From NCBI GenBank assembly GCA_937889515.1, contig CALAOV010000325.1, forward strand, positions 1 through 33,650: a stretch of DNA of 33,650 nt, in the 5' to 3' direction. Shown one piece after another: positions 1 to 11,629 of this stretch. Both the position numbers and the translations under genes were made by a program. Position 1 is the first letter of the stretch. Each line of letters begins with the position of its first letter. Below the pieces are notes generated by a model that was not told the origin of the DNA, did not search any database, and was given only the letters and a program-made list of their open reading frames with translations. This stretch comes from an uncultured Myxococcales bacterium (lineage in GTDB: Bacteria; Myxococcota_A; Polyangia; Fen-1088).

Positions 1-1191
1 AAGCCGGCCGCCGACGCGGCGCCCGCCGCCGCTCCCGCAGGTGCACCGGCGCCCGCCGCTGTCCTGGCAGCGCCGCCGGCCGCTGCCGTAACCCCGCCGC
101 CCGCCGCCCCGGGGCCGACCCCGAAGTTCGTCTTCGGCGGTTTGGTCGACACGTACTACATGTACAACTTCACGCCGCCGTCGGGCGCGAACTCGCTCTC
201 GTCCGTTCAGCCTACCTTCGGCGTAGGTCGCGCGTTCGACACCAACTCGAACAGCATCACGCTGGCGCTGGCCAAGCTCACCATGAACGCTTCGCTGGAC
301 GTGGTTTCGTTGCAGCTCGACCTCGGCTACGGGTCGGTTGGTACGATCATCAACGGCGCGGCTCCTGGTTCCTCGCCTGTAGCGCCGCCGGTCGGTGGCA
401 CGTTCTTGGTCGAGCAGGCCTTCGGCGAAATTACGTTGCCGATCGGACTGCCCAGCTTCACTCTCGACTTCGGTAAGTTCACGACCACGGCCGGCGCCGA
501 GGTCATCGAGGCCAACAAGAACTGGCTCTACTCCCGTTCGTTGCTCTTCAACGCCATCCCGCTGCTCCACACAGGAGCCCGCGCGAACCTGAAGATCAAC
601 GACAACCTCACCCTGCAGGCCAGCTTGGTCAACGGGTGGAACAACGATCCCGACCTGAACGCCTGGAAGACCGGCGGTATCTCGGCGTCGATCACCGTCA
701 ACCCGATGCTGTCCATCATTGCGACGACCTACTTCGGCAAAGAGGGTCAGCCGCAGATGCCGGGTACGGCCGCCGCCACGCCGGGCGACCTCCGTTTCTT
801 GGGCGACTTGGTTGCGGCCCTCACCGTCAACAGCCAGTTCGGCCTCAACCTGAACGTAGACTACATCAAGGCCTTCGACGATGTCGCGGCCGACTATCAG
901 ATCGGGGCAGCCCTCATGGGACGCTACGTGATCAGCGATCGCCTCAACGTGGCAGCGCGCGGTGAGTTCCTGGCGAGCCACGTCGAAGCCGTTCCGATGC
1001 TCGGCCCGACCACGCTGAAGCAAGGCGAAGGCACCCTCATGCTGGGTATCGATGTCGGTAAGAACTTCGAGCTGCGCCCCGAGCTTCGGCTGGACGTCGG
1101 CAGCGACCCGTTCGGCACCGGCGGCATCTTTGCCGCTGGCACCAAGAGCAGCGAGTTCACCGGCGAGCTGGCCGCCCTCACCTGGTTCTAG
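1..1191 (+). CDS. outer-membrane beta-barrel porin, 3' part (start outside window)
   Basis: The frame is open from base 1, so the true start lies upstream and the signal peptide is not visible. The first ~42 codons are almost only Ala and Pro, a linker. At about 126 the barrel begins (FVFGGLVDTYYMYNF), followed by alternating hydrophobic/polar strands with many Gly, Asn and aromatic residues. The protein ends LAALTWF, a C-terminal Phe typical of outer-membrane proteins. This looks like the putative beta-barrel porin-2 (OmpL-like) group, probably a channel for small solutes; substrate unknown. It is followed 33 nt later by a strong terminator, so it ends its transcript. The first internal Met is at 142, but the open Ala/Pro stretch before it makes that an unlikely start. 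The barrel assignment is fairly secure, the exact family less so. Confidence 0.75.
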   Translation, partial: KPAADAAPAAAPAGAPAPAAVLAAPPAAAVTPPPAAPGPTPKFVFGGLVDTYYMYNFTPPSGANSLSSVQPTFGVGRAFDTNSNSITLALAKLTMNASLDVVSLQLDLGYGSVGTIINGAAPGSSPVAPPVGGTFLVEQAFGEITLPIGLPSFTLDFGKFTTTAGAEVIEANKNWLYSRSLLFNAIPLLHTGARANLKINDNLTLQASLVNGWNNDPDLNAWKTGGISASITVNPMLSIIATTYFGKEGQPQMPGTAAATPGDLRFLGDLVAALTVNSQFGLNLNVDYIKAFDDVAADYQIGAALMGRYVISDRLNVAARGEFLASHVEAVPMLGPTTLKQGEGTLMLGIDVGKNFELRPELRLDVGSDPFGTGGIFAAGTKSSEFTGELAALTWF

Positions 1192-1224
1192 CCACCGCAC
1201 CACCCTAAAGACTTAAGCAGCACC

Positions 1225-1256
1225 AAAACGGGAGGCCTCGGCCTCCCGTTTTTTTT
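1225..1256 (+). terminator. Rho-independent terminator after porin
   Basis: The arms ACGGGAGGCC and GGCCTCCCGT form a perfect inverted repeat, followed by a run of eight T. The other side is flanked by AAAA, so the reverse strand also reads stem plus T4, and it could act in both directions. It lies between the porin and the convergent thrA, whose stop is about 180 bp away. Confidence 0.9.
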
Positions 1257-1437
1257 GCGTTTCAGCCTCGGCCTTTGTCCGTCTCCGGTCTATCGTGTGC
1301 CGAACGAATGCCGGCAAAGGTTGGACCTCATGAAGAGACCGTCGCAGACGCCATTGCGAAGCTGCGGCATCTCCAGCTCGAGGTTCCCCGACGTCGCAAT
1401 CGGACGAATGGCTTAGAAAACGCTGTGAAAGCCCGCT
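1257..1437. other. intergenic, nothing recognised
   Basis: Gap between the porin terminator and the 3' end of thrA. A 63-codon frame starting at 1275 runs into thrA antisense, with no ribosome site and no recognisable protein. I see no RNA gene or repeat. Confidence 0.5.
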
Positions 1438-4047
1438 TCAGCCGCCGACGCGCAGCATGTCATTGAGGACGCCGGCCGCCGTGACCGCCGGGCCGGCGCC
1501 AGGGCCGGTGATCACCAGCGGGTTCTTGCGGTAGCGCGCGGTGGTGAAGGCGACCTGGTTGTCGGTCCCCTTGAGGCCGAAGAAGGGGCTGGCGCGGTCG
1601 ACGACCCGGAGGCCGACCGAGATCCGATCCTTGGTCACCGACGCGACGTAGCGGAGGGTGGCCCCCTTGGCCTTGGCGGCGGCGCCCCGCCGAGACCAGT
1701 CGGGGTCGAGGCTTCCGAGGCGCGCCAGGAAGGCGTCGCGCGGGAGCGAGCGGACGGCGGCCGGGACCAGCGATTCGACCGCGACGTCGCCGGGCTCGCC
1801 CGTGAAGCCCAGCAGGCGACCCAGGATGAGGGCCTTTCGGCCGACGTCGGCGCCCGAGAGATCGTCGCGCGGATCCGGCTCGGTGTAGCCGAGATCCATC
1901 GCCCGACGCAGCGCCTCGGAGAACGACCGGCCGTGCTCCACCTCGGTCAGCACGAACCCGAGCGTTCCCGAGAGGCAGCCCTCGATCTTGATCACCCGGT
2001 CGCCCGATTCGGCGAGCTTGCGGTAGGTGTCGAAGATCGGCAGACCCGCCCCGACCGTCGCTTCGGTGAGCATCCGCCGGCCGGCGCGCGCCGCCAGCGC
2101 GGTCAGCGCTTCGCTCTCCTGTCGTGGGCCCGACAGCGGGCGTTTGTTGGCCAGCACCACGTCCATCCCCACGCCCAGCGCCTGCCGGATGAGCGGCGTG
2201 GTCTCGTCGGCGGTGACGTCCACCAGGATCGGATCGCTGAGCGCATGCTCGGCCAGGAACGAGAGTGCGTCGCTCGGCGTCGCCAGCTGGCCGCCCGGCC
2301 CGTCGGCCAGCGACCGCCCGGCCTTCTTGGCCGCCACCAGCGCGGTCACGGTTCGCGGGGAGAGCCCGCTCGGATCGAAGACGAACCCCCGTCGATCGAT
2401 GGCGGCGACCAGCCGCAGGCGGGGCCGATCGGCCGCCGATCCGCCGCGCCGTTTGCCGCCCGCCTTGGACATGATGCCGGCCAGCGCACGCCCAATCTGA
2501 CCGAAACCCAGCAGCACGGCGTCGGTGTAGGCGGCCCGCGCCGCCGCGCCCCCGCCGATCTTGGAGAGCTGGAAGGCGGCGTGCACCGCCCGCTGCGCGG
2601 CCGGCGCGTCCTTGGCCGCCACCACGAAGGAGATGTTCAGCTCCGACGAGCCCTGCGCGATCGCGACGATGTTGATACCCGACTCGGCCAGCGCGGCGAA
2701 AACCCGAGCGGCGATCCCCAGGTGGCCCGCCATGCCGATCCCGACCACCGCCACGGTGGCCAGGCCCGATCGAACGTCGACGCCGTCGACCTCGCCGCGC
2801 GCGATCTGATCGCGGAACTCGTCGAGGAGGCGGTCGCGCGCGCGTCGGGCCGCCCCCGCGGGAACCGAGAAACAGATCGACTGCTCCGAAGACGACTGCG
2901 AGATGAGCGAGACGCTGATCCCCTGGCGGTGGAGCGCCTCGAAGGTGCGGGCGGCGATTCCGGGGACCCCCAGCATGCCGTTGCCGGCCACGGTCAGCAG
3001 CGCCTGGCCACCGACCGCGGAGAGCGCCTTGACCGGATAGCGATCGAGGGTCCGGCGCGCCGAGATCTCGGTGCCGGCCGCGCTCGGGTCGGCGAAGGGT
3101 CGGACGAACACCGGGATCGGCCGGCCGGCCACCGGGATCAGCGCGCGCGGGTGGAGAACCTTGGCGCCGAAATAGGCCAGCTCGGCCGCCTCGCGCAGGT
3201 GCAGCTGGGGGATCACGCGGGCGTCGGGGACCACCCGCGGGTCGGCGGTGAGCAGCCCCGGCACGTCCTTCCACAGCGAGATCTCGCGGGCGGAGAGCGC
3301 GCGGCCGATGAGCGTCGCCGTCAGATCCGAGCCCCCGCGCCCCAGCGTCGTCACCCCCCGCGCGCGCCGCTCGTCGCCGGCGTGGCGCGCGGGCTGGGCC
3401 GGGTGGTGGCCGTCGCCGTGCTCGTCTTCATGCTCGTCGATCTTGGCCGCGCCGATGAAGCCGGGGACCACCGGCACGATGCCGGCCAGGCACAGCGGGC
3501 GCAGGATCTTGCGCGCGGCCAGGTCGGTCAGGATCAGGTTCGGCGACGCGCCGCCGAAGGGGCCGTCGGTGAAGATCACCTCGGTCGCGTCGACGTAGCG
3601 CGCGCGGACCCCGCGCGCGCCGAGGGCGGCGGCCAGGATGCGGGCCGAGAGCCGTTCCCCGCGGCTCACGATGAAGTCTCGGGTGCGGGCCGTCAGCTCC
3701 TTGAGCACGGCCAGGCTCGACAGCAGCCGCGAAAGCTCCTCCATCGAGCGGTCGATCTCGGCGGCGACCTCCTTGCCGCCGCCACGGGCGACGGCGCCGC
3801 GCAGGATCTCGGTGTAGCGCAGGCGCAGCGACTCCACCTCGAGGGCTCCGCTGTCGCCATCGCCGGCGGCGGCCCGCACGGCCAGGCTCAAGAGCACGTC
3901 GGTCACGCCGGCCGGCGCCGAAACCACCACCGCGCGCGGCGCGGGACGCCCCTTGACGATCTGCACGGCGCGCCGAAAGGCGGGCGCGTCGGACAGCGAC
4001 GCACCGCCGAACTTGTGGACCTCGATGACGGCCTTCTTGGCGCTCAT
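1438..4047 (-). CDS. thrA: bifunctional aspartate kinase / homoserine dehydrogenase
   Basis: Fused enzyme of the aspartate pathway. The N-terminal kinase phosphorylates aspartate and the C-terminal NAD(P)H-dependent dehydrogenase reduces aspartate semialdehyde to homoserine. Kinase: KFGG at residues 12-15 and the LGRGGSD segment near 236. Two ACT-type regulatory segments follow ([14 protein letters not shown] and [13 protein letters not shown], each with a downstream SSE motif), the usual site of threonine feedback in ThrA. Dehydrogenase: Rossmann motif GFGQIG, then [10 protein letters not shown] and the catalytic region with [10 protein letters not shown] and [13 protein letters not shown]. 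Length is 869 aa against about 820 for E. coli ThrA. Part of the excess is an insertion just before LGRGGSD with an acidic/His run ([12 protein letters not shown], residues 204-215). It is divergent from thrC, and there is no thrB in the window. Confidence 0.95.
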   Translation of the reverse strand: MSAKKAVIEVHKFGGASLSDAPAFRRAVQIVKGRPAPRAVVVSAPAGVTDVLLSLAVRAAAGDGDSGALEVESLRLRYTEILRGAVARGGGKEVAAEIDRSMEELSRLLSSLAVLKELTARTRDFIVSRGERLSARILAAALGARGVRARYVDATEVIFTDGPFGGASPNLILTDLAARKILRPLCLAGIVPVVPGFIGAAKIDEHEDEHGDGHHPAQPARHAGDERRARGVTTLGRGGSDLTATLIGRALSAREISLWKDVPGLLTADPRVVPDARVIPQLHLREAAELAYFGAKVLHPRALIPVAGRPIPVFVRPFADPSAAGTEISARRTLDRYPVKALSAVGGQALLTVAGNGMLGVPGIAARTFEALHRQGISVSLISQSSSEQSICFSVPAGAARRARDRLLDEFRDQIARGEVDGVDVRSGLATVAVVGIGMAGHLGIAARVFAALAESGINIVAIAQGSSELNISFVVAAKDAPAAQRAVHAAFQLSKIGGGAAARAAYTDAVLLGFGQIGRALAGIMSKAGGKRRGGSAADRPRLRLVAAIDRRGFVFDPSGLSPRTVTALVAAKKAGRSLADGPGGQLATPSDALSFLAEHALSDPILVDVTADETTPLIRQALGVGMDVVLANKRPLSGPRQESEALTALAARAGRRMLTEATVGAGLPIFDTYRKLAESGDRVIKIEGCLSGTLGFVLTEVEHGRSFSEALRRAMDLGYTEPDPRDDLSGADVGRKALILGRLLGFTGEPGDVAVESLVPAAVRSLPRDAFLARLGSLDPDWSRRGAAAKAKGATLRYVASVTKDRISVGLRVVDRASPFFGLKGTDNQVAFTTARYRKNPLVITGPGAGPAVTAAGVLNDMLRVGG

Positions 4048-4058
4048 TTCAGGCGAAG

Positions 4059-5405
4059 ATGTATCGTATCCTCCACTGCATGTCCCGCTCTACCTTCCGC
4101 TGCATCACCGGGTGCCTGGGCGAGTACCCGCTCGACGAGATCATCTACAAGTGTCCGAAGTGTGGCGACCTGCTGGAGGTGGTGCACGACATGGAGGCGC
4201 TCAAGAGCCGCAGCGCCGCCGCCTGGATCAAGCTCTTCGACGAGCGGTACCTGCGCACCACCTGGCCCTACGGCTCGGGCGTGTGGGGCAAGAAGGAGTG
4301 GGTGCAGCCCCACGTGCGCGACGAGAACGTGGTGTCGATGCTGGAGGGTGGGACCAACCTGCTCTGGGCCGAGCGCTACGGCCGCGAGCTGGGCATCTCG
4401 GATCTATGGGTCAAGCAGTGCGGCGTCTCGCACACCGGATCGTTCAAGGACCTCGGGATGACCGTGCTGGTGTCGACCGTCAAGCAGATGATCGCCGACG
4501 GCAAACCGATCCGCGCGGTCGCCTGCGCCTCGACCGGCGACACCTCGGCGGCGCTGGCCGCCTACGCCGCGGCCGCTGGCATCCGCGCCATGGTGATCCT
4601 GCCGCGCGGCAAGGTGTCGACGGCGCAACTGGTCCAGCCGCTGGCCAACGGGGCGGTGGTTCTGGCCGTCGACGGCGACTTCGACAATTGCATGGCGATG
4701 GTCACCAGGTTGGCGCAGGAAGAGGGCGTCTACCTGGCCAACAGCATGAACAGCCTGCGCATCGAGGGACAGAAGACGGTCGCCATCGAGATGGTGCAGC
4801 AGTTCGACTGGGACGTGCCGGACTGGGTGGTGATCCCGGGCGGAAACCTGGGGAACGTGAGTGCGCTCGGCGCCGGCTTCCTGATGATGAAGGAGCTGGG
4901 GCTCATTCAAAAGCTGCCGCGCATCTGCGTCGCGCAGGCTGCGGCCGCCAACCCGCTCTACCTGGCGTACAAGGCGGGCTGGGACAAGTTCCAGCCGGTC
5001 GCCGCCAAACCGACGCTGGCTTCGGCCATCCAGATCGGCAACCCGGTCAGCGTCCGGAAGGCGATCCGGACCCTGCAGAAGTTCGACGGCGTCGTCGAGC
5101 AGGCCTCCGAGGCCGAGCTGGCCGACGCCGCGGCGCGCGCCGATCTCACCGGGCTCTTCAATTGCCCGCACACCGGCGTCGCGCTGGCCGCCCTGGAAAA
5201 GCTGATCGCCCGAGGCGAGGTCCGGCCGTCGGATCGGGCCGTCGTGATCAGCACCGCCAACGGCCTCAAGTTCACCGAGTTCAAGGTGCAGTATCACGAA
5301 GGGAAGCTGCCCGAGGTGCCGCACCCCCGCTACGGCAACACCCCCGTCTACCTGCCCAACGACTACACCGCCGTCCGCGACGAAGTCCGTCGCCGGCTGG
5401 AGTAG
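4059..5405 (+). CDS. thrC: threonine synthase
   Basis: PLP enzyme converting O-phosphohomoserine to threonine. The PLP lysine is in [10 protein letters not shown] (K130 from the first Met), and the glycine-rich phosphate site region includes [16 protein letters not shown]. The N-terminus carries a zinc-ribbon-like set of cysteines, C15, C19, C32 and C35, as in many bacterial and archaeal threonine synthases. There are two possible starts: ATG 4059, with AGG 6-8 nt upstream, and ATG 4080 (Met8), which would leave 32 bp to the divergent thrA start. The 4080 start fits the -10-like TATCGT at 4062-4067 as a leaderless or short-leader start. Length 448 or 441 aa. Confidence 0.93.
   Translation: MYRILHCMSRSTFRCITGCLGEYPLDEIIYKCPKCGDLLEVVHDMEALKSRSAAAWIKLFDERYLRTTWPYGSGVWGKKEWVQPHVRDENVVSMLEGGTNLLWAERYGRELGISDLWVKQCGVSHTGSFKDLGMTVLVSTVKQMIADGKPIRAVACASTGDTSAALAAYAAAAGIRAMVILPRGKVSTAQLVQPLANGAVVLAVDGDFDNCMAMVTRLAQEEGVYLANSMNSLRIEGQKTVAIEMVQQFDWDVPDWVVIPGGNLGNVSALGAGFLMMKELGLIQKLPRICVAQAAAANPLYLAYKAGWDKFQPVAAKPTLASAIQIGNPVSVRKAIRTLQKFDGVVEQASEAELADAAARADLTGLFNCPHTGVALAALEKLIARGEVRPSDRAVVISTANGLKFTEFKVQYHEGKLPEVPHPRYGNTPVYLPNDYTAVRDEVRRRLE
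4060..4071. promoter_or_regulatory. possible bidirectional -10 region between thrA and thrC
   Basis: The sequence tgtatcgtatcc reads TATCGT on plus (4 of 6 to TATAAT) and contains TACGAT on minus (4 of 6). With 11 bp between the first thrC ATG and the thrA ATG, any promoters must overlap the coding ends, and both messages would have very short leaders. The call rests on position and weak hexamers only; no -35 element is clear. Confidence 0.3.
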
Positions 5406-5520
5406 TCGAGCAGGCCTTACAGGTACGCCGGGGACCCCGATAGCGTCCCTCGGTTTCGCACGTGGAACGCCTACAGCGTGCTACAGTGAGCCGTTTGGGT
5501 AATTCCCGGAAGTTAAGGCC

Positions 5521-8500
5521 ATGAAAGAGTACTCCAGCCCACCGCGTCAAGGTCTCTACGACCCCCAGCACGAGCACGACTCCTGTGGCGTCGGCTTCGT
5601 CGTGGATCTCAAGGGGCGCAAGTCGTCCAAGATGGTCCAGGACGCCCTCCAGGTCCTGCTGAACCTCCAGCATCGGGGCGCCAGCGGATGCGAGAAGAAC
5701 ACCGGCGACGGCGCCGGGATCCTGATGCAGGTGCCGCACGACTTCCTGGTCGAGGTCTGCGCCCAGGCCAAGGGACGCATCACCCTGCCGGCCGCCGGGC
5801 AGTACGGCGTCGGCGTGGTGTTCCTGCCCAACGATCCGGGCAGCCGCGCCGCCTGCGAGCACCTCTTCGAAAAGGTCGTTCGCGACGAGGGGCAGCGCTT
5901 CCTGGGATGGCGCGAGGTTCCGACCGACAACCGCATGCTGGGTGCGACGGCTCAGCGATCGCAGCCGGTCATCAAGCAGCTCTTCATTGGCCGGCATCCG
6001 TCGATCCCCGACGACCAGGCCTGGGAGCGCAAGCTCTACGTCATCCGCCGGCGTGCGCGCCACGCCGTGCGCGGGCTCGATATCCCCGAGAAGGGGAACT
6101 TCTACATCCCCAGCCTCTCGGCGCGGACGATCATCTACAAGGGGATGCTGAACCCCGACCAGCTCTCGGCGTTCTATCCCGATCTGGCCGATCCCCGCGT
6201 CGAGTCGGCCCTGGCGCTGGTGCACTCGCGCTTCTCGACCAACACCTTCCCCAACTGGTCGCGCGCCCATCCCTACCGGATGATCGCCCACAACGGCGAG
6301 ATCAACACCCTGCGCGGCAACGTGAACTGGATGCACGCGCGCGAGAGCATGTTCGAGTCGAAGCTGTTCGGCGAGGATCTGGCCAAGTGTATCCCCGTCA
6401 TCGACACCGAGGGGAGCGACTCGGGGATGTTCGACAACGCCTTCGAGCTGCTGGTGCTGGCGGGCCGCTCGCTGCCGCACGCCATGATGATGATGATCCC
6501 CGAGCCGTGGTCCAACCACGAGTCGATGTCGCAGGCGCGCAAGGACTTCTACGAGTTCCACGGCTGCCTGATGGAGCCCTGGGACGGACCCGCCTCGGTG
6601 GCGTTCACCGACGGGATCCGCATCGGCGCCACGCTGGATCGCAACGGCCTACGGCCGTCCCGCTACTACGTGACCAAGGACGATCTGGTGGTCATGGCGT
6701 CGGAGGTGGGCGTGCTCGACATCCCGCCCGAGCGGATCGTCAGCAAGGGCCGACTGCAGCCGGGTCGAATGTTCCTGGTCGACACCGCCGAGGGGCGGAT
6801 TATCGGCGACGACGAGATCAAGCAGAAGATCGCCGAGGCCGAACCGTACGGGCTCTGGTTGAAGGAGAACATCGTCGCCATCGGCGATCTCCCCAAGCCG
6901 CAGTCGGTGATCGAGCCCGACCACGCGACGGTGCTTCGGCGTCAGGAGGCCTTCGGGTACACCTCGGAGGATCTCAAGGTGCTGGTGGCGCCGATGGCCA
7001 ACGACGGCGTCGAGGCGACCGGTTCGATGGGGAACGACGCGCCGCTCGCGGTGCTGTCGAACCGGTCACAACTGCTGTTCAACTACTTCAAGCAGCTGTT
7101 CGCGCAGGTCACCAACCCGCCCGTCGACGCCATCCGCGAGGAGATCATCATGGCGGTCGACACCGCCATCGGCCCGGAGGGGAACCTGCTCGAGCCGACG
7201 CCGGCCTCGGCGCGCCAGATCAATCTGCCGACGCCGGTGCTGCGCAACGAAGAGCTGGAGAAGCTGCGCAACCTGGACGGTCACAACGGCTCGCACGGGT
7301 TCAAGAGCACGACGATCCCCACGCTCTACGATGTGGCGGCCGGCGGCGCGGGGCTCAAGGCCGGGGTCGAGACCTTGCGGGCGGCCGCCAGCCGGGCGAT
7401 CGCCGACGGGAACAACATCATCATCCTCTCCGATCGCGGGCACGACCGCGACCGGGCGCCGATCCCTTCGCTGCTCGCCATCGCGGCCGTCCAGCACCAC
7501 CTGCTGCGCGAGGGATCGCGCACGCGCGTGGGCCTCGTCGTCGAGAGCGGGGAGCCGCGCGAGGTGCACCACTTCGCGCTCCTGCTCGGCTACGGCGCCA
7601 GCGCCATCAACCCCTACTTAGCGTTCGAGAGCCTGCACGACATGGCCCGGCAGGGGCTGCTGTCGGGCGATCCCGAAAAGTCCGAGCAGAAGTACGTCAA
7701 GGCGGTCGGCAAGGGGATCGTCAAGGTCTGCTCGAAGATGGGGATCTCGACCATCCAGAGCTACCACGGCGCCCAGGTCTTCGAGGCGATCGGCCTCAAT
7801 CACGCCTTCGTCGACGAATACTTCACCTGGACCGCGTCGCGCATCGGCGGCATCGGCATCGACGAGATCGCCGACGAGGTCCGGCAGCGCCACCACCGCG
7901 CCTTCCCGGAGCGCCCGCTCCCGGCGGACAGCCTGGACGCCGGCGGCCAGTATCAGTACCGCCGCAGCGGCGAGTACCACCTCTTCAACCCGGTCACGAT
8001 CCACAAGCTGCAGCTGGCCTGCCGGACCGGCGACTACGCCACCTTCAAGGAGTACTCGCACCTCATCGACGACCAGTCGAAGAACCTGGCGACCTTGCGG
8101 GGGCTCATGGAGCTGCATTCCGATCGGCCCGCGGTGCCGATCGACGAGGTCGATTCGGTAGGCACGATCCTCAAGCGGTTCAAGACCGGCGCGATGTCGT
8201 ACGGATCGATCAGCCGTGAAGCCCACGAGACGCTGGCGATCGCGATGAACCGCATCGGGGGCAAGAGCAATACCGGCGAGGGCGGGGAGGATCCGGCCCG
8301 CTTCGTGCCCGACGCCAACGGCGACTCGCGGCGGAGCGCCATCAAGCAGGTCGCATCGGGACGCTTCGGCGTCAACAGCCAGTACCTGGTCAGCGCCGAC
8401 GAGATCCAGATCAAGATGGCGCAGGGGGCGAAGCCCGGCGAGGGGGGGCAGCTTCCGGGCTCCAAGGTCTATCCCTGGATCGCCAAGGTCCGCTACTCGA

Positions 8501-10137
8501 CGCCGGGCGTGGGCCTCATCTCGCCGCCGCCCCACCACGACATCTATTCGATCGAAGATCTGGCGCAGCTCATTCACGACCTCAAGAACGCCAACCCGCG
8601 GGCGCGCATCAGCGTCAAGCTGGTGGCCGAGGTCGGGGTAGGAACCATCGCCGCCGGCGTCGCCAAGGCGCACGCCGATCTGGTCCTCATCAGCGGCCAC
8701 GACGGCGGCACCGGCGCCTCACCGCTCACCAGCATCAAGCACGCCGGCGTCCCCTGGGAGCTGGGCCTGGCCGAGGCGCACCAGGTGCTGGTGCTCAACA
8801 ACCTGCGCAGCCGGATCGTGGTCGAGACCGACGGCCAGCTCAAGACCGGGCGCGACGTGGTGGTGGCCGCGCTGCTCGGCGCCGAGGAGTTCGGTTTCTC
8901 GACCGCCCCCTTGGTGGCGGTCGGCTGTATCATGATGCGCGTCTGCCACCTCAACACCTGCCCGGTCGGCGTCGCGACGCAGGATCCGAAGCTGCGGGCG
9001 AAGTTCGCGGGCAGCCCGGAGCACGCGGTCAATTTCATGCGCTTCGTGGCCGAGGAGGTGCGCGAGCTGATGGCGCAGCTCGGGTTCCGCACCGTCAACG
9101 AGATGATCGGCCACACCGAGTGCATCCGGTTCAACAAGGCGATCGATCACTGGAAGGCGCGGGGGCTCGACTTCTCGCAGATTCTCCACCAGCCCGATAT
9201 GGGGCCCGAGGTGGGGCGCTACCGGACCGAGTCGCAGGATCACGGGCTCGAACAGTCGCTGGACATGACCACCATCTTGCCGCTGTGCAAACCGGCCATC
9301 GAGCGCGGCGAGCCGGTCGAGGCGTCGCTACCGATCCGCAACGTCAACCGCGTGGTCGGCACCATCACCGGCAGCGAGGTGACGCGCAAGTACGGCGCCG
9401 CCGGCCTCCCCGACGACACCATCAAGCTCCACTTCACGGGCTCGGCCGGGCAGAGCTTCGGCGCCTTCGTGCCGCGCGGAATGACCCTGACGCTGGAAGG
9501 CGATGCCAACGACTACGTCGGTAAGGGGCTGTCGGGCGGCAAGATCGTGGTCTACCCGCCGCGTTCCGCGACCTTCGTCGCGGAAGAGAACATCGTCATC
9601 GGCAACGTCGCGCTCTACGGCGCGACCAGCGGCGAGGCCTACTTCCGCGGCGTCGCCGGCGAGAGGTTCTGCGTCCGCAACAGCGGCGCCAGCGCCGTCG
9701 TGGAAGGCGTCGGCGACCACGGCTGCGAGTACATGACGGGCGGTCGGGTGGTCATCATCGGCCCCACGGGCCGCAACTTCGCCGCGGGCATGTCGGGCGG
9801 CGTCGCCTATGTCCTCGACGACGAGGGTCGGACGTTCGCGCGCCGCTGCAACAAAGAGATGGTGAGCCTCGGCAAGCTGGAGGCGCCCGAGGAGATCCAG
9901 CTCGTACACGGGCTCATCTCGCGCCACGCGCAGCTGACCGGCAGCAAGAGGGCGGAGGAGATCCTCGCCGCCTGGAATCAATTGATCCCGTCGTTCGTGC
10001 GGGTGATGCCCAACGACTACCGCCGCGTCCTCGAGACGCAGCAGAAGATGCGCGAGACGGGCCTGTCGCCCGAAGAGGCCGAGATGGCCGCCTTCGAGCA
10101 GAACTCGCACGACGCCGCCCGCCTCGGTGGGAAGTAG
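5521..10137 (+). CDS. gltB: glutamate synthase, large (alpha) subunit
   Basis: Large subunit of NADPH-dependent glutamate synthase, which transfers the glutamine amide to 2-oxoglutarate to give two glutamates. A 21-residue propeptide precedes Cys22 in HDSCGVGF, the N-terminal nucleophile of the class II glutaminase domain (to about residue 430). A central domain follows, then the FMN-binding synthase domain (about 850-1210) with [10 protein letters not shown] and [11 protein letters not shown]. The 3Fe-4S ligands are C1136, C1142 and C1147 in [15 protein letters not shown]. The C-terminal GXGXG beta-helix runs from about 1280. At 1538 aa it is full length. The leader has GGAAG/AAGG 4-13 nt before the ATG. 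It is followed by gltD after 6 nt, so the two are co-translated. Confidence 0.97.
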   Translation: MKEYSSPPRQGLYDPQHEHDSCGVGFVVDLKGRKSSKMVQDALQVLLNLQHRGASGCEKNTGDGAGILMQVPHDFLVEVCAQAKGRITLPAAGQYGVGVVFLPNDPGSRAACEHLFEKVVRDEGQRFLGWREVPTDNRMLGATAQRSQPVIKQLFIGRHPSIPDDQAWERKLYVIRRRARHAVRGLDIPEKGNFYIPSLSARTIIYKGMLNPDQLSAFYPDLADPRVESALALVHSRFSTNTFPNWSRAHPYRMIAHNGEINTLRGNVNWMHARESMFESKLFGEDLAKCIPVIDTEGSDSGMFDNAFELLVLAGRSLPHAMMMMIPEPWSNHESMSQARKDFYEFHGCLMEPWDGPASVAFTDGIRIGATLDRNGLRPSRYYVTKDDLVVMASEVGVLDIPPERIVSKGRLQPGRMFLVDTAEGRIIGDDEIKQKIAEAEPYGLWLKENIVAIGDLPKPQSVIEPDHATVLRRQEAFGYTSEDLKVLVAPMANDGVEATGSMGNDAPLAVLSNRSQLLFNYFKQLFAQVTNPPVDAIREEIIMAVDTAIGPEGNLLEPTPASARQINLPTPVLRNEELEKLRNLDGHNGSHGFKSTTIPTLYDVAAGGAGLKAGVETLRAAASRAIADGNNIIILSDRGHDRDRAPIPSLLAIAAVQHHLLREGSRTRVGLVVESGEPREVHHFALLLGYGASAINPYLAFESLHDMARQGLLSGDPEKSEQKYVKAVGKGIVKVCSKMGISTIQSYHGAQVFEAIGLNHAFVDEYFTWTASRIGGIGIDEIADEVRQRHHRAFPERPLPADSLDAGGQYQYRRSGEYHLFNPVTIHKLQLACRTGDYATFKEYSHLIDDQSKNLATLRGLMELHSDRPAVPIDEVDSVGTILKRFKTGAMSYGSISREAHETLAIAMNRIGGKSNTGEGGEDPARFVPDANGDSRRSAIKQVASGRFGVNSQYLVSADEIQIKMAQGAKPGEGGQLPGSKVYPWIAKVRYSTPGVGLISPPPHHDIYSIEDLAQLIHDLKNANPRARISVKLVAEVGVGTIAAGVAKAHADLVLISGHDGGTGASPLTSIKHAGVPWELGLAEAHQVLVLNNLRSRIVVETDGQLKTGRDVVVAALLGAEEFGFSTAPLVAVGCIMMRVCHLNTCPVGVATQDPKLRAKFAGSPEHAVNFMRFVAEEVRELMAQLGFRTVNEMIGHTECIRFNKAIDHWKARGLDFSQILHQPDMGPEVGRYRTESQDHGLEQSLDMTTILPLCKPAIERGEPVEASLPIRNVNRVVGTITGSEVTRKYGAAGLPDDTIKLHFTGSAGQSFGAFVPRGMTLTLEGDANDYVGKGLSGGKIVVYPPRSATFVAEENIVIGNVALYGATSGEAYFRGVAGERFCVRNSGASAVVEGVGDHGCEYMTGGRVVIIGPTGRNFAAGMSGGVAYVLDDEGRTFARRCNKEMVSLGKLEAPEEIQLVHGLISRHAQLTGSKRAEEILAAWNQLIPSFVRVMPNDYRRVLETQQKMRETGLSPEEAEMAAFEQNSHDAARLGGK

Positions 10138-10143
10138 CCCCGA

Positions 10144-11628
10144 ATGGGAAAGCTGACCGGCTTCATGGAGTACGAGCGACGCGAGCCGCCGGGCCGCGAT
10201 CCGAAGACGCGCGTGCGCGACTGGCAGGAGTTCCACGACCACCTCCCGGAGCCGACGCTGAAAGAGCAGGGGGCGCGCTGCATGGACTGCGGCGTCCCCT
10301 TCTGTCACACGGGGACGCTCTTGCCCGGCGGCGCGTCGGGCTGCCCCATCAACAACCTCATCCCCGAGTGGAACGATCTGGTGTACCGGGGACAGTGGCG
10401 CGAGGCGCTGGCGCGGCTGCACAAGACCAACAACTTTCCCGAGTTCACCGGCCGGGTCTGTCCCGCGCCCTGCGAGGGCTCCTGCGTCCTCGGGATCAAC
10501 GAGCCCGCGGTCACCATCAAGAGCATCGAAGCGGCGATCATCGACAAGGGCTTCGACGAGGGCTGGGTGGTCCCCGAGCCCCCGGCCAGGCGGACCGGCA
10601 AGACGGTGGCGGTGGTCGGCTCCGGCCCGGCCGGTCTGGCCTGCGCCGCGCAGCTGAACCGGGCGGGCCACCAGGTGACCGTCTTCGAGCGCGACGATCG
10701 CATCGGCGGCCTGCTCATGTACGGCATCCCGCCCATGAAGCTGGAGAAGCACCTGGTCGACCGGCGCGTGAATCTGCTGGTCGAGGAGGGCGTGAAGTTC
10801 GTGATCGGCGCCTTCATCGGGAAGAACTATCCGACTGCCGACTTGCGCGCGTCGTTCGACGCCATCGTCCTGAGCGGCGGCGCCACCGCGGCGCGCGATC
10901 TGCCGGTCGAGGGGCGGAACCTGGCGGGCGTCCACTACGCCATGGAGTTCCTGCTCAAGAGCTGCAAGAGCCTCCTCGACAGCAACTTCTCCGACGGACA
11001 GTTCATCAGCGCCAAGAGCAAGAACGTCATCGTGATCGGCGGCGGCGACACCGGCACCGACTGCGTCGGGACCTCGCTGCGCCACGGATGCAAGAGCCTG
11101 GTGCAGTTCGAGATCTTGCAACAGCCGCCGACCTTGCGCGGCGCCGACAACCCCTGGCCGCAGTGGCCGCGCATCTACAAGCTCGACTACGGGCAGGAGG
11201 AGGCCGCGGCGCTCTACGGGGCGGATCCGCGCCGCTACGTGACGGTGACCAAGCGTCTGCTCGGCGACGCCGCGGGTCAGGTCAAGGAGCTGCAGACCGT
11301 CGAGGTCGAGTGGGTGAAGAACGGCGACGGCCGCTTCGGGATGAAAGAAAAGCCCGGCACCGAGAAGATCTGGCCCGCCGATCTGGTGTTGCTGGCGATG
11401 GGTTTCGTCGGACCCGAAAAAGAGGGGATGCTGGCCGATCTCGGGGTTCGCCTGGATCCGCGCGGCAACGTCGCGGTCGACGAGAGCAAGGCGACCAGCG
11501 TGCCGGGCGTCTTCGCGGCGGGCGACATGGCCCGCGGTCAGTCGCTCATCGTGTGGGCCATCCAGGAAGGGCGCGCCGCTGCCCGCGGTGTCGATCAGTA
11601 CCTGATGGGCGAGACGCTGCTTCCCTAA
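10144..11628 (+). CDS. gltD: glutamate synthase, small (beta) subunit
   Basis: NADPH-oxidising flavoprotein subunit that passes electrons to GltB. The N-terminal Fe-S region carries [18 protein letters not shown] and CPAPCEGSC, the usual 4Fe-4S ligand pattern. The FAD-binding motif [10 protein letters not shown] lies near residue 160, and the NADPH site [14 protein letters not shown] near residue 300. The C-terminal FAD loop is [19 protein letters not shown]. Length 494 aa is normal. Its ribosome site (GGTGGGAAG) overlaps the end of gltB and the gap is 6 nt, so it forms an operon with gltB. Confidence 0.97.
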   Translation: MGKLTGFMEYERREPPGRDPKTRVRDWQEFHDHLPEPTLKEQGARCMDCGVPFCHTGTLLPGGASGCPINNLIPEWNDLVYRGQWREALARLHKTNNFPEFTGRVCPAPCEGSCVLGINEPAVTIKSIEAAIIDKGFDEGWVVPEPPARRTGKTVAVVGSGPAGLACAAQLNRAGHQVTVFERDDRIGGLLMYGIPPMKLEKHLVDRRVNLLVEEGVKFVIGAFIGKNYPTADLRASFDAIVLSGGATAARDLPVEGRNLAGVHYAMEFLLKSCKSLLDSNFSDGQFISAKSKNVIVIGGGDTGTDCVGTSLRHGCKSLVQFEILQQPPTLRGADNPWPQWPRIYKLDYGQEEAAALYGADPRRYVTVTKRLLGDAAGQVKELQTVEVEWVKNGDGRFGMKEKPGTEKIWPADLVLLAMGFVGPEKEGMLADLGVRLDPRGNVAVDESKATSVPGVFAAGDMARGQSLIVWAIQEGRAAARGVDQYLMGETLLP

Positions 11629-11629
11629 A

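Noticed and set aside
1275-1466. 63-codon frame between porin and thrA
   Set aside because: No ribosome site, no recognisable sequence, and it overlaps the 3' end of thrA.
1933-4461. Long open frame on plus strand across thrA
   Set aside because: It is antisense to thrA, rich in Arg/Gly/His, without family motifs. Such shadows arise from high GC; the same holds for 1460-3274 (minus), 5688-8219 (plus), 9328-11121 (minus) and 12043-13605 (minus).
5406-5520. gltB promoter or riboswitch
   Set aside because: Only a weak GGTAAT at 5498-5503 without a -35, and no stable aptamer-like fold; not strong enough to list.
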